DNA of 64,000 nt from JABRWC01 sp039961675 (lineage in GTDB: Bacteria; Planctomycetota; Phycisphaerae; UBA1845; Fen-1342): the NCBI GenBank assembly GCA_039961675.1, contig JABRWC010000118.1, forward strand, positions 1-64,000, written 5' to 3'. The notes beneath the pieces are model-generated. The model saw only the letters and a program-made list of their open reading frames with translations, did no database searches and was not told where the DNA came from. The position numbers and the translations under genes were made by a program. Below are positions 45,417-54,568 of this stretch, in pieces (positions within the stretch are counted from its first letter, which is position 1; each line of letters begins with the position of its first letter).

Positions 45417-47723
45417 TCACGGTCCACGCAGCCGTGCGAGGCGCTGGCGGGCGTCCTCCAGCCACGCGGGCGGCGGTTGGCCGGACAGCTCGACGGCGCG
45501 TTCCAGCGACGGCACAGCGCTCTTCGGGTCCCCAAGCACCTCGTACGCGCAGCCGAGTTGGTAATGCGCCGCGGCGTAGTCCGGCTGCAAGCGCAGCGCT
45601 TCCAGCAGGTGCGCAACGGCGTCGGCTGTCCGTCCGGCGTCAGTCAATACGCACGCCAGCGTGTGACGCGGGCGCGGGTCGGCCGGGGCGCCCCGCACCG
45701 CCTGCTCGGCGCGGGCGATTGCCTGGTCAGGATTTCGCCCGAGCTTGTGCAGCGCCCAGGCCGAGTTGTTGAGCACGATCCAGTTTTCCGGGTCGCTCGC
45801 CAAGAGCGATTCGTAGACGCCGGCGGCGTCCTCCCAGCGGTCGGCGACCTCGTACGCCAGGCCGAGCGCCAGGCCGTTCCGCGGGTTCTGCGGATCGAGC
45901 GCGACCGCGCGCTTCAGCAGCTCGATCGCCTTGTCGCGCTCCCCAAGCTGCGCGACGGCCTGCGCCAGGTTGTAGCACGCCTCCGCGTCGTCCGGGTCGG
46001 CGGCGTGGGCCGTCTCGAACAGCCGCCGCGCTTCTTCCATTTCCCCCCGCTGCGCTGCGGCGATGCCCAGTGAGAGCGGCATGAGCGCGTCGAACGGCGG
46101 CCGGAGCGGCTTTTCCATGCGCGCCCGCACGAATCCCAGCGCCTTGTCGCGGACCGGAGCCTCCTTGAGCAGGTCGACGAGCAGGAACAAGGCGCGCGGG
46201 TTGTCCGGATCCGCGGTCACGACGTTGTTCACCAGTTCGAGCGCCTTGTCGAAGTTGTTGACGTCGATCTCGGCCTGCGCCTGGATGATGTTCCGATGCA
46301 GCTCGATGCGGTCCTTGGGGTCGGCCAGCGATGCGCGGTCTTCGACATCCGGCTCGATCGCGCCGGCGTAGCCGAGCGCCTGGAGCTTCCGCACGCTCTC
46401 CGGGTCCTGCACCGGCTCGCCCGCGCGCGCCTTGGGCCGCCCGAGGTCCTCGTTGTGCACCGCGTCCAGCGCGGATTGAAGCGCGGCGCTGCGTGCGTCT
46501 CCGGGCGCGTACAGGTTGTTCGTTTCCTTCGGATCGGCCGACAGGTCGTACAGCTCCGGCCGCGGCGCTGAGACGAACTTCTCGCTGCCCACGACGACGC
46601 CCTCGATGGGGCTCCAGCCGTAGGTGTAGTAGCCGAGATACGCTTCGCAGTAGACCGCCCGCGAACGCGCCGACGGCGCGTCGCTCGCGGTCGTCGGCAG
46701 CGGGCGGCCATGCACGCGCTGCGGCGCCTGGATCCCGAGCCAGGACAAAACGGACGGAAAAACGTCCACGAGCGAGACCGGCTCGTTTACAACGCCGATC
46801 GTGGGACTCGCGCCGGGCACGTGCACGATCAGCGGCACGCGCAGGCATTCGTCGTAGACGAACAAACCGTGCGTCGGCTCGCCGTGCTCCCAGAGCGCCT
46901 CGCCGTGATCGGCGGCAAAGACCAGCAGCGTCTCTTTGCGGGTCTCTACCTTGATTTGCGCCGCCTTCTGGAGCAGCCGGTCGAGCTCGCGGTCGGCGTA
47001 GGCGATCTCGGCGTCATATGGGGCCAGCGGGGCGGTCGCGGGGTTGAAGCCCGGCGGGGCGTATGGGGCGTGGGCGTCGTAATAGTGGACCCACAGGAAG
47101 TACTTGCGTCCGCGCACCTGCTCCAGCCAGGCGATCGCCGCGTCCGTGACCTGCGCCGCCGGCCGCTCGGCGTACTCGAACCTGGACTTCGCTGCGCCGG
47201 GATCGAACGTGGCGTCGTAAAACTCGAAGCCCTGCGAAAGCCCGTACTGCGGCTCCAGCACGGAGGCGGCGACGACGGCGCCGGTCGCGTAGCCGTTGTC
47301 CTTCAGGACCTCGGCGAGTGTGACCACCGACTCATCGAGCGGGCCGACGCCGTTGGTCTGCAACCCGTGCTGGAAGGGGTACAGACCCGTGAGCAGCGAC
47401 GCGTGCGCCGGCAGCGTGAGCGTCGCGGGCGTATAGCAACGCTCGAAGCGCAGGCTGTTCCGCGCCATGAGGTCCAGCGTCCGCGTCTCGCCGTGCTCGT
47501 ATCCGTAGCAGCCCAGGTGGTCGGCACGCGTCGTATCGAACGTGATCAGCAGCACGTTCCAGGGCGTGCCCGCGGGTTCCGCGGCGGGTTTCGCCCCGCG
47601 ATCGCAGCCCACGACAAACGTCCAGGTCGCGGCCGCCGCGATCACGACTGCACGCAGCGAGCGCCGCCGCGCCGCACCAGCGGGGCGGGGCACGCTTGTC
47701 GTGCGCCGCGGATTCGCCCTCAC
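45417..47723 (-). CDS. Sulfatase-like alkaline-phosphatase-fold lipoprotein with TPR tail (GTG start)
   Basis: A 768-aa protein. GTG at 47723 overlaps the stop of the upstream paralogue (GTGA), so the two are coupled. A lipobox (TFVVGC, Cys40) anchors it. The sulfatase fold spans about 55-430: FDTTRADHLG, then TLTLPAHASLLTG, then FAADHGE, then LYDLSADPKETNNLY. The position of the formylglycine cysteine or serine (CxPxR) is Thr103 in TLPAH, so this cannot be a formylglycine-dependent sulfatase. A Thr nucleophile fits phosphoethanolamine-transferase or phosphatase-like chemistry. LQALGYAG marks the end of the fold. Residues about 480-768 are tandem TPR repeats for protein binding. Confidence 0.85.
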   Translation of the reverse strand: MRANPRRTTSVPRPAGAARRRSLRAVVIAAAATWTFVVGCDRGAKPAAEPAGTPWNVLLITFDTTRADHLGCYGYEHGETRTLDLMARNSLRFERCYTPATLTLPAHASLLTGLYPFQHGLQTNGVGPLDESVVTLAEVLKDNGYATGAVVAASVLEPQYGLSQGFEFYDATFDPGAAKSRFEYAERPAAQVTDAAIAWLEQVRGRKYFLWVHYYDAHAPYAPPGFNPATAPLAPYDAEIAYADRELDRLLQKAAQIKVETRKETLLVFAADHGEALWEHGEPTHGLFVYDECLRVPLIVHVPGASPTIGVVNEPVSLVDVFPSVLSWLGIQAPQRVHGRPLPTTASDAPSARSRAVYCEAYLGYYTYGWSPIEGVVVGSEKFVSAPRPELYDLSADPKETNNLYAPGDARSAALQSALDAVHNEDLGRPKARAGEPVQDPESVRKLQALGYAGAIEPDVEDRASLADPKDRIELHRNIIQAQAEIDVNNFDKALELVNNVVTADPDNPRALFLLVDLLKEAPVRDKALGFVRARMEKPLRPPFDALMPLSLGIAAAQRGEMEEARRLFETAHAADPDDAEACYNLAQAVAQLGERDKAIELLKRAVALDPQNPRNGLALGLAYEVADRWEDAAGVYESLLASDPENWIVLNNSAWALHKLGRNPDQAIARAEQAVRGAPADPRPRHTLACVLTDAGRTADAVAHLLEALRLQPDYAAAHYQLGCAYEVLGDPKSAVPSLERAVELSGQPPPAWLEDARQRLARLRGP

Positions 47724-50479
47724 GGGTGGCGGTCCTCGTCGTCGGGGCCGAGCGGCACGTCTCCCGGTCCTTCGTCCATCGGCTCATCGAGGTCGCTGCT
47801 GGTCGGCTGCGAGGCGCCGCTCTGCGCCGCGTACGTTTCGAGCTGGAAGCGGATCAGCCCGGCCTCGGGCTGCTGCGGGTCCAGCTCCAGGCTGCGCTGA
47901 AGATGAAACATCGCCTGCGGTACGCGGTTCATTCGCAGCAGCAGCACGCCCAGGTGCTTGTGCGCCAGCGCGTACTTGGGGTCGATCGTCAGCGCCCGCC
48001 GCAGAAACCGCCGGGCAAGCTCGAACTCCTGGTTCTGGAAATGATGCACAGCGACGTTGACGATCGCGACGGTGTTGTATGGGTTGCAGCGCACGGCCTC
48101 CTTGAAGGCGTCGATCGCCTCGTCCGTGCGTCCTTGGCGCAACAGCAACTGGGCCAGGTTCTGGTGCAGCACGTCGTAGCGCGGCTGGACCGCGATGGCG
48201 TCGCGGTAAATCTGCTCGGCCTTGGCCTCGTCGCCCTTCATGCGCCAAGCCAGGCCCAGGTTCGCCGACGCGGCCGCGAACTTGGGCGCTATCTGGAGCG
48301 CACGCTCGGCGGTGCGAATCGCTTCGTCGAGCCGGTTACGCCGGATGTAGATTCCCGCCAGCACGGACAGGGCGCGCGGTTGGACCGGGTCGAAGCGCAA
48401 CGCCTGCTGGAGCAGTTCGAGGGCCTTGTCGTCGTCGTTGTCGGCGACGGCCAGCTCGGCCATGCCGGCCAGCGCTTCCCCGTTGAAGGCGTCTCCCTGG
48501 AGCGCCTCCTCGAAAGCCTGGCGCGCCTTCTCGCGCTCGCCACGGCGCATGTGGATGTCGCCGATGTTCCGCAGGATCGTGGCGCGGTGGCTGCCGCGGT
48601 CCACTTCCAGGGCCTTCTCGAATTGTGCCATGGCCTCGTCGAGATTGTTGCGTGAGTTGGCGATGGCCGCGTACTGCTGGTAGATGCCGGGGTGCTCGGG
48701 ATCGATCTTCTTGGCGCGCTCGATGGCCGCCAGGGCCTCGTCCATGCGGCGAAGCTGGAGCAGGTTGTTGGCGCAGGCCAGCGGCAACGTGATGTCGGTC
48801 GGGCACAGCCGCTCGGCCTCCACGAGCTGCGCCAACGAGTCCTCCTGTCGGCCCTGCGTCTGGTAGCAGCTTGCCAGCACCTGGCGGGCGAAGACGTCGC
48901 CGGGGACCTTCTGGAGGCACTCTTCCAGAATCTGGATCGCGCCGAGCAGGTCGCCCTGGTCGCGCTTCATGACGCCTTCGTGCACCCGCTCCCAATGCAG
49001 CACACCGTCCTTCGGGTCGATCCGCGCCTCGCGCGACGTAGGCTCGTCCGCGCTCTCGAAGCGCGTCGTGACGTAGCCGAGCGCGGCGAGCTTGCTCAGC
49101 GCCTCATCGTCCAATTCCAGGTTTTCCTGGACGTCTGCGGCGACCAGCGGGTCTTCGCCCACAAAGCCCTTCAGCAGCTCGTGCATGTCCACGGCCAGGT
49201 CCGGCCGCTCGTGATACAGGTTGTTCAGCTCCCTGGGGTCCTTGACCAGGTCATACACTTCGGCCCGCGGGGCGAGGATGTACTTGTAGTCCGCGCGGCG
49301 CACGCCCAGCAGGGGCGCCCAGCCGTGCAGCGTCATCGACGACAGAGTCTCGATGTAGACCGGCTGCGGCTCGGCCGGCGCCGGCGCCAGCAGGCTCACG
49401 CCGTCCATCTTCACCGGCGATTCAATGCCCAGCAGGTCGAGGATCGTGGGGGCAATGTCGATGGTGCTCACCTGCCGGCGAATGACCTGCCCGGACGGAA
49501 TGGCGCCCGGCGCGCTGAGGATCAGCGGGACGTGCATCGTCGCATCGTAGATCAGCAGCGAGTGCGTCTGCTCGCCGTGCTCGCCCAGTCCCTCGCCGTG
49601 ATCGCTGGTCATGACAATCAGCGTCCGGTCGCGTACGCCCAACTCCTCCAGCGTCTTGAGCACGACTCCGAGCTGGGAATCGGCGTAGGCGATCTCGCCG
49701 GAATAAAGGTCGGCGGCGTAGTCCGTGCGGAACGGCTCGGGCGGGAGGTACGTCGCGTGCGGATCAAAATAGTGCAGCCAGCAGAAGAACTTTTCCCGGC
49801 CGTGCTCTCGCAGCCAGGGCAGGAACGACTCGTTTGTCAGCTCCGCGGCGCGCTCACGATACATGTTCGGCGCGTACTTCACGCCGCGCGTCAGGTCGTC
49901 GTTGAACTCCTCGAAGCCCTGGCTCAGGCCGTACGTCTCGTCGAGCACGTAGGCCGAGATCGCGGCGCCGGTACGGTAGCCGTGTTCGCGCAGAATCTCC
50001 GGCAGTGTGACCTGCTGCTCTTCAAGCTTAAACGTGCCGTTGGCGCGGACGCCGTGATGGAACGGGTACAGGCCGGTCAGAATGCCGCTGTGCGCGGGCA
50101 GCGTCGCCGGGACGGTCGTGACCGCCTGGGCACAGAGCACGCCCTGCCGCGCGAGGCCGTCCAAGACCGGCGTCTTGACCCCCTGGTGGCCGTAACAGCC
50201 GATGTGGTCGGCGCGCGTGGTGTCGAACGTGACGATCAGGACGTTCCAGTCCTTGCACGCCCCGCGCGCGGCCGCGATGTTCCCCGCGTCCTGAAGGCCC
50301 GCCATCACCTTGCCGGTGACCTGGTATTGCGGCGACTTGATGAAGTGGTTCCAGACCACCACCAGGCCGCCGTAGCCGATGAGCAGAATGCCGGCCGCGA
50401 CGATCAGAACCTGCGACCAGCGGCGGCGCTTGACGGGCGCATCCGCGGGCGTGCTTTTGTTCTCCACCGGAATCCCCAT
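47720..50479 (-). CDS. Sulfatase-like alkaline-phosphatase-fold membrane protein with TPR tail
   Basis: A 919-aa paralogue of the downstream gene. It has one N-terminal transmembrane helix (about residues 23-44, KRRRWSQVLIVAAGILLIGYGG) instead of a lipobox, so it is tethered with the catalytic part outside. The sulfatase-fold motifs are FDTTRADHIG, ATLPAHSGILTG (Thr126 in place of the formylglycine residue), TSDHGEGLGEHG and YDLVKDPRELNNLY, ending KLAALGYV. From about 510 to 900 there are at least eight TPR units. A stretch of about 410 bases with hairpins precedes it. The pair probably acts as a complex on a surface polymer or lipid; the substrate is unknown. Longer upstream starts add only low-quality sequence. 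Confidence 0.85.
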   Translation of the reverse strand: MGIPVENKSTPADAPVKRRRWSQVLIVAAGILLIGYGGLVVVWNHFIKSPQYQVTGKVMAGLQDAGNIAAARGACKDWNVLIVTFDTTRADHIGCYGHQGVKTPVLDGLARQGVLCAQAVTTVPATLPAHSGILTGLYPFHHGVRANGTFKLEEQQVTLPEILREHGYRTGAAISAYVLDETYGLSQGFEEFNDDLTRGVKYAPNMYRERAAELTNESFLPWLREHGREKFFCWLHYFDPHATYLPPEPFRTDYAADLYSGEIAYADSQLGVVLKTLEELGVRDRTLIVMTSDHGEGLGEHGEQTHSLLIYDATMHVPLILSAPGAIPSGQVIRRQVSTIDIAPTILDLLGIESPVKMDGVSLLAPAPAEPQPVYIETLSSMTLHGWAPLLGVRRADYKYILAPRAEVYDLVKDPRELNNLYHERPDLAVDMHELLKGFVGEDPLVAADVQENLELDDEALSKLAALGYVTTRFESADEPTSREARIDPKDGVLHWERVHEGVMKRDQGDLLGAIQILEECLQKVPGDVFARQVLASCYQTQGRQEDSLAQLVEAERLCPTDITLPLACANNLLQLRRMDEALAAIERAKKIDPEHPGIYQQYAAIANSRNNLDEAMAQFEKALEVDRGSHRATILRNIGDIHMRRGEREKARQAFEEALQGDAFNGEALAGMAELAVADNDDDKALELLQQALRFDPVQPRALSVLAGIYIRRNRLDEAIRTAERALQIAPKFAAASANLGLAWRMKGDEAKAEQIYRDAIAVQPRYDVLHQNLAQLLLRQGRTDEAIDAFKEAVRCNPYNTVAIVNVAVHHFQNQEFELARRFLRRALTIDPKYALAHKHLGVLLLRMNRVPQAMFHLQRSLELDPQQPEAGLIRFQLETYAAQSGASQPTSSDLDEPMDEGPGDVPLGPDDEDRHP

Positions 50480-50887
50480 CAGAGTCTGCCGTTCGCCGGG
50501 TCTACAAGCACGTGATGCAACGCCGGCAGCCCGTTTCGAAAATGGGCGCCGGGGCGCCCCAGTGTGACCCGAGACGCGTCCGTCGCGGGGCGGCGCCAGC
50601 CGGGTGTAAGTCGAGCCCCGCGCCAGAGGCGCGCGATACCCGAGCCCCCACGGGCTCCGAACGTCCACGCGTCCAATCGCGGAAAACCGAACCAACTTAC
50701 GATAGCTGCTGCGCCGGCGGGAGTAAACAGCGCCGCCCCACTTGCAAGCGACCCTCGTCCGTCCGCGCGCCGTCCGTCGCGGATCGGCGGAGATGGCGCC
50801 GTCGCGTCGTGCGACTCGGCGGCCGACAAGGGGCCGGCTGGGTGGGACGGGCGACGGCCTCCACGCACGAACGAGTGGGGTCGCCGA
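50480..50887 (-). other. Intergenic region between pheT and the sulfatase-like pair, 408 bases
   Basis: No gene seen. A weak promoter for the sulfatase-like pair is possible: TTTACT (50727-50722) and TATCGT (50704-50699) with a 17-base spacer on the minus strand. Downstream of it are hairpins, including GAGCCC-CCAC-GGGCTC at 50642-50657 and a GGGCGC/GCGCCC palindrome near 50550, which would fold in the leader. Confidence 0.4.
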
Positions 50888-52723
50888 TTACGCGAGCAGC
50901 TTCTCGAGGCTCAGCTCGAGCACCGCGACCGGGTGCTTGAGCCCGTAGTTCTCCAGCACTTCGGGGTGCAGTTCGCCCATGATCCCCAGTCGTCGGCCGT
51001 CGCGAACCAGCTCCGCGGCCCGGCCGGGGATGAAGCTCGCGTGCTCGGCGGCGCGGATGCCGATCTCGCGATCGAGCTCGTGCCCGAGCGCGTCGCATAT
51101 GGCGCGGATGTCCGCATACCCCACGTGCGGCCCGATGAGCGCCGCCGCGAGCGTCCGCTCCTCGCGCGCGCCGGTCTCGGCCTGCTCGTCCAGAAAGCAG
51201 CAGTCGCCGACCTCGAAGAGCTGCTGCGGCAGGTCATACTGCTTGTTGATCGCCAGCGTCTCCAGCAGGCCGGGCAGCAGATTTACGCGGCAGATGGTCT
51301 GCTCGACGCTGATGGGGTTCTCGATCCTCACCGCCCGCGAGTCGTCTTCCAGCCGCCACTTGCGGAACGCCGCCGCTTCGCTGGTGAGCGTCAGGGTGAT
51401 CACCTGGTGCAGGCCGAGACCAGCGAGAATCCGCCGCGCGAGGGCGGACTGCTCTTCGATCTGGCGCGGCGCGCCGATGGTGAACGTGGGCACGAGCTGC
51501 GGCTCGAGCTTGTCGTAGCCGTACGCGACGGCGGCGTCCTCGATCAGGTCCACTGGGTGCATCACGTCGTTGCGCCACGCCGGCACGCTGACGATCAGCC
51601 GCCGGTCGGCGTCGACGATCACGTCGTGCCCCATCCGCTCCAGCAGCCGGCGCAGCCGCTCGAGATCCAGCTCCGCGCCCAGGGTGGCGGCGGCGTCCGC
51701 GAGGCTCAGTCCCATGGATGTGGGATTCAGGTCGGGCGTCTGCCGCGGGCCGGCGGGCGTGAGGATCGTGACGGCCTCGATCACCGCCTGGGGCATGATC
51801 TCCTTGAGGTTCGCGACCAGGATCGCCAGCGCCCGGTCCACCGAGCGCTGCGAGAGGCCGGTCACGTCCACGAAGCACTGCCGCGTCTTGAGCGTGACGC
51901 GGGTCGACTCGCTGTTGATGATCGGCGGCATGGACAGCACCGTGCCGCGCTCGTCGCGCAGCAGCGGGTAGGCCCTCAGCTCCCGCAGCAGGTGCGCGAA
52001 CTCCATGCCGGTCTTGTGGCGCTCCAGAATTTCGCGCGGCGTCAGCGCACTTTCCGGCTGCGCCGGGTCGAACCCGAGCGGGACGAAGCGCACGCCGTCG
52101 GGCGCGACCGCGTCGTAGCGGTAGCGCGTGCCGTGCAGCGCGTCGAAGTCGTAGACGCCGATGGAGGCCAGCTTGCGGTTGCGCCCCAGCGCCCAGTGCA
52201 GGTCCTCCTGGAGGTTCATGAGCAGCTTGATGCGCTCGTGGTCCAGCTCGACCTGCCGGAGCACGGCGCAGGCGATGTACGGACGCAGGCTCTCGGGCTT
52301 GGAGAGGTTCGGATCGACGCTGACGCTCAGCCGCGGTTCGTCCACGTCATACGCGACGAGACCCGTCCGCGCGCCGATGAAGCCGCGCAGGTAGCGCGAC
52401 AGTCCGCCGATGTCGAAGATGTCCGGCCGGACGGCGAGCATGTCGCAGCGCACCACCTGCGTGCGGCCGAGGGCGCGCAGCGCGGCCGTCTGGACCTGGA
52501 AATCGACGCCGCAGTGCGAGCAGTGCAACGGCGGCCCCTGGGCGTCGGTGCGCTCGAAGATCTTGTCGCAGCGCGCGCAGGCGAACTGCTGCGTGTCGGC
52601 GATCTCGTCGACTTCAATCCCCATGTCGTGCAGCAGGGTGGGCACGTCGTCGCGCTCGACGCGCTTGGCGTCTGCGTTGACCAGCCGCAGCAGGGGGTCC
52701 AGCGGGAAATTCACGACCGGCAA
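50888..52723 (-). CDS. pheT: Phenylalanine--tRNA ligase beta subunit, archaeal/eukaryotic type, with zinc-ribbon insertion
   Basis: About 611 aa; it charges tRNA-Phe together with PheS, which is not in this window. The short form lacks the N-terminal tRNA-binding and C-terminal anticodon-binding domains of the bacterial enzyme and matches the archaeal/eukaryotic PheT plan: an N-terminal segment, a B3/4 editing domain (about 110-290), B5 (about 300-370) and a catalytic-like core to the end (LENYGLKHPVAVLELSLEKLL). A CxxC-15-CxxC zinc ribbon (Cys49, 52, 68, 71) is inserted near the N-terminus. The start is taken as TTG at 52723: GGAGAG lies five bases before it, and the resulting MPVVNFPLDPLLRLV looks like the family's first residues. 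An ATG at 52756 would add eleven atypical residues. Confidence 0.9.
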   Translation of the reverse strand: MPVVNFPLDPLLRLVNADAKRVERDDVPTLLHDMGIEVDEIADTQQFACARCDKIFERTDAQGPPLHCSHCGVDFQVQTAALRALGRTQVVRCDMLAVRPDIFDIGGLSRYLRGFIGARTGLVAYDVDEPRLSVSVDPNLSKPESLRPYIACAVLRQVELDHERIKLLMNLQEDLHWALGRNRKLASIGVYDFDALHGTRYRYDAVAPDGVRFVPLGFDPAQPESALTPREILERHKTGMEFAHLLRELRAYPLLRDERGTVLSMPPIINSESTRVTLKTRQCFVDVTGLSQRSVDRALAILVANLKEIMPQAVIEAVTILTPAGPRQTPDLNPTSMGLSLADAAATLGAELDLERLRRLLERMGHDVIVDADRRLIVSVPAWRNDVMHPVDLIEDAAVAYGYDKLEPQLVPTFTIGAPRQIEEQSALARRILAGLGLHQVITLTLTSEAAAFRKWRLEDDSRAVRIENPISVEQTICRVNLLPGLLETLAINKQYDLPQQLFEVGDCCFLDEQAETGAREERTLAAALIGPHVGYADIRAICDALGHELDREIGIRAAEHASFIPGRAAELVRDGRRLGIMGELHPEVLENYGLKHPVAVLELSLEKLLA

Positions 52724-52897
52724 GAGGTCTCTCCGTGATCCACAGCGGGAATGCATGCGCTCGCGGTATCACGTTGTCCGTCCGGCGCGAGCCGCAATCA
52801 GCGGGCTTCATAGCCGCACCGGGCGGGTTCGTCCAGACCGCATCGGTCGGGGCGAACAGCACACGCGCCGCGGCGCTCGCTGCAATACAAACCGCAC

Positions 52898-52926
52898 TTC
52901 GGGTGGCGAGCGTCCCTCGATATACT
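52898..52926 (+). promoter_or_regulatory. Promoter of the secreted hydrolase gene
   Basis: TATACT at 52921-52926 is a good -10; the -35 (TTCGGG at 52898-52903, 17-base spacer) is weak. The predicted leader is about 50 bases long and holds the GGAGGGG ribosome-binding sequence. Confidence 0.45.
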
Positions 52927-52981
52927 GGGTGCATCGAATCGGAACACGGGTCTGGGCCGTTCATTGACTGGAGGGGTCGCC

Positions 52982-54358
52982 ATGAAAGTTCTGCTCTGCG
53001 CGCTTGCGTTTGTTCCACTTGCTGGCACGGCGTTCGCCGACGCCGGAGCTCCGGCGCCGGACGCGCCATCCGCGATGTTTTCGGGCGTTCCGGCCGTGGC
53101 GCCGGCGGCGGCCGATCGCGGCGCCGGCACGTGCGACCCGGACGGGGTGCAGCCCAGCGGCGCGATCTACCGCATCTGCATGCCGCCGCCGGGCGAATGG
53201 AACGGCGACCTGGTCGTTTTCGCGCACGGCTACGTCGACCCGAACGAACCGGTCGCGATCCCCGAGGACCAGCTTGGGCAGCTCGGGCAGAGCCTGCCGG
53301 AGATCGTCACGGCGCTGGGATACGCATTTGCGGTTAGCAGTTATCGGCAGAACGGGCTGGCGATCCTGGAGGGGCTGGACGACCTGGTGGAGCTGGTGGA
53401 CATCTTCGAGCAGACGTACGGCCCGGCGCGGTATGTCTACCTGACGGGCGCGTCCGAGGGCGGCCTGATCACGGCGCTGGGCGTCGAACGCCGCCCGGAC
53501 GTGTTCGATGCCGGCCTGTCCACCTGCGGCCCGACCGGGAACTTCGCCCTCCAGCTCGCGTACTTCGGCAACATGCGCGTGGTCTATGATTACTTCTTTG
53601 ACACGCTGCCGGGCAGCCCGACCGACATACCCGGCGAGCTGTACCAGAACTGGCCCGACGTGTATCGCCCGCAGGTCGAGGAAGCGCTGGCCGCGAACCC
53701 CGCGATCACCGAGCAGATCATCCGCATCACGCGCGCGCCGGTGGACGCGGCCGACCCGGTGAATACGAAGATCAGCAGCATCGCCGGCGCGCTCGGATAC
53801 CAGGTGCGCGCCAGCACCGACGCGTTCAACAAGCTCGGCGGCGTGCCGGTCGGCAACCGCGGCATCTGGTACCGCGGCGCGGATCAGCCGATCCTGTTCA
53901 ACCTGGGCGTCGAGCGCTTCGACGCCGACCCCGACGCTGCCGCGACCGTCGAGGCGTTCTATCAGACGAGCGGCGAGATTCAGCGCCCGCTGGTCGTGAT
54001 GCACACCACCGGCGACGAGATCATCCCGTACTGGCACGCGCTGCTGTACTACCTGAAAATCGCCGCGGCCGGTGAGCTCGGCCGGCAGGTGACAATCCCG
54101 ATCCAGCGCTACGGCCACTGCAACTTCGAGGTGGACGAGGTGCTGGTGGGATTCACGATCCTGGTGCTCAGGACGCAGGGCACGCTGCTGACCGGCGTCG
54201 AGGACGTGCTGCCGGGCGCCGAGTCCGCCGCGCGCTACCGCGCGCTGCTGGAAGCGGAGCTGGAGCGCATGGACAACGGCGCGCCGCCGGCCGGCTTGCT
54301 TGACGTGCTGGCGCCGCGCGCATCGGAGGCGCGCGTCCCAGCGATCCGCGGAGATTGA
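52982..54358 (+). CDS. Secreted alpha/beta hydrolase
   Basis: A 458-aa exported enzyme. GGAGGGG precedes the ATG at 52982, and MKVLLCALAFVPLAGTAFA is a standard signal peptide. The hydrolase core begins near residue 75 (LVVFAHGY). The nucleophile is the serine in TGASEGGLITAL near residue 158, the acid is in HTTGDEIIPYW, and the histidine is in YGHCNFEVDE, giving a complete triad. Similar exported hydrolases belong to prolyl-oligopeptidase/tannase-like groups; the substrate is not predictable. The gene stands alone between divergent pheT and the convergent di-heme oxidoreductase, with its own promoter and a strong hairpin downstream. Confidence 0.82.
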   Translation: MKVLLCALAFVPLAGTAFADAGAPAPDAPSAMFSGVPAVAPAAADRGAGTCDPDGVQPSGAIYRICMPPPGEWNGDLVVFAHGYVDPNEPVAIPEDQLGQLGQSLPEIVTALGYAFAVSSYRQNGLAILEGLDDLVELVDIFEQTYGPARYVYLTGASEGGLITALGVERRPDVFDAGLSTCGPTGNFALQLAYFGNMRVVYDYFFDTLPGSPTDIPGELYQNWPDVYRPQVEEALAANPAITEQIIRITRAPVDAADPVNTKISSIAGALGYQVRASTDAFNKLGGVPVGNRGIWYRGADQPILFNLGVERFDADPDAAATVEAFYQTSGEIQRPLVVMHTTGDEIIPYWHALLYYLKIAAAGELGRQVTIPIQRYGHCNFEVDEVLVGFTILVLRTQGTLLTGVEDVLPGAESAARYRALLEAELERMDNGAPPAGLLDVLAPRASEARVPAIRGD

Positions 54359-54499
54359 CGGGGCCCTCGCGCCCCGATCGCCGACGTGCCCCCGAGACCG
54401 CGCGTCGCGGGCGATGCGCGGCGGCGCTCGGCGAGCCGCTGCGCCCGCAGCTTGCGTGCGGGCTGGCCGGGGCGCGTACTGGCGCACCGGCATTCAGGA

Positions 54500-54543
54500 T
54501 GCGCGGGGCGCGCAGCGCCCACCGCGCTGGCGCGCCCCGCGCA
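54500..54543. terminator. Long hairpin between convergent genes
   Basis: TGCGCGGGGCGCGCAGCGC (54500-54518) pairs with GCGCTGGCGCGCCCCGCGCA (54524-54543) over 19 base pairs with a single bulge and a CCACC loop. It lies between the stop codons of two convergent genes and could terminate both. It has no T-run, as is usual in very GC-rich bacteria. Confidence 0.6.
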
Positions 54544-54568
54544 CGATCCGGATCCGCGCGGCCCGCGG

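Noticed and set aside
45417..50479. Annotating the two TPR proteins as true sulfatases
   Set aside because: The formylglycine position is threonine in both and the following arginine is histidine.
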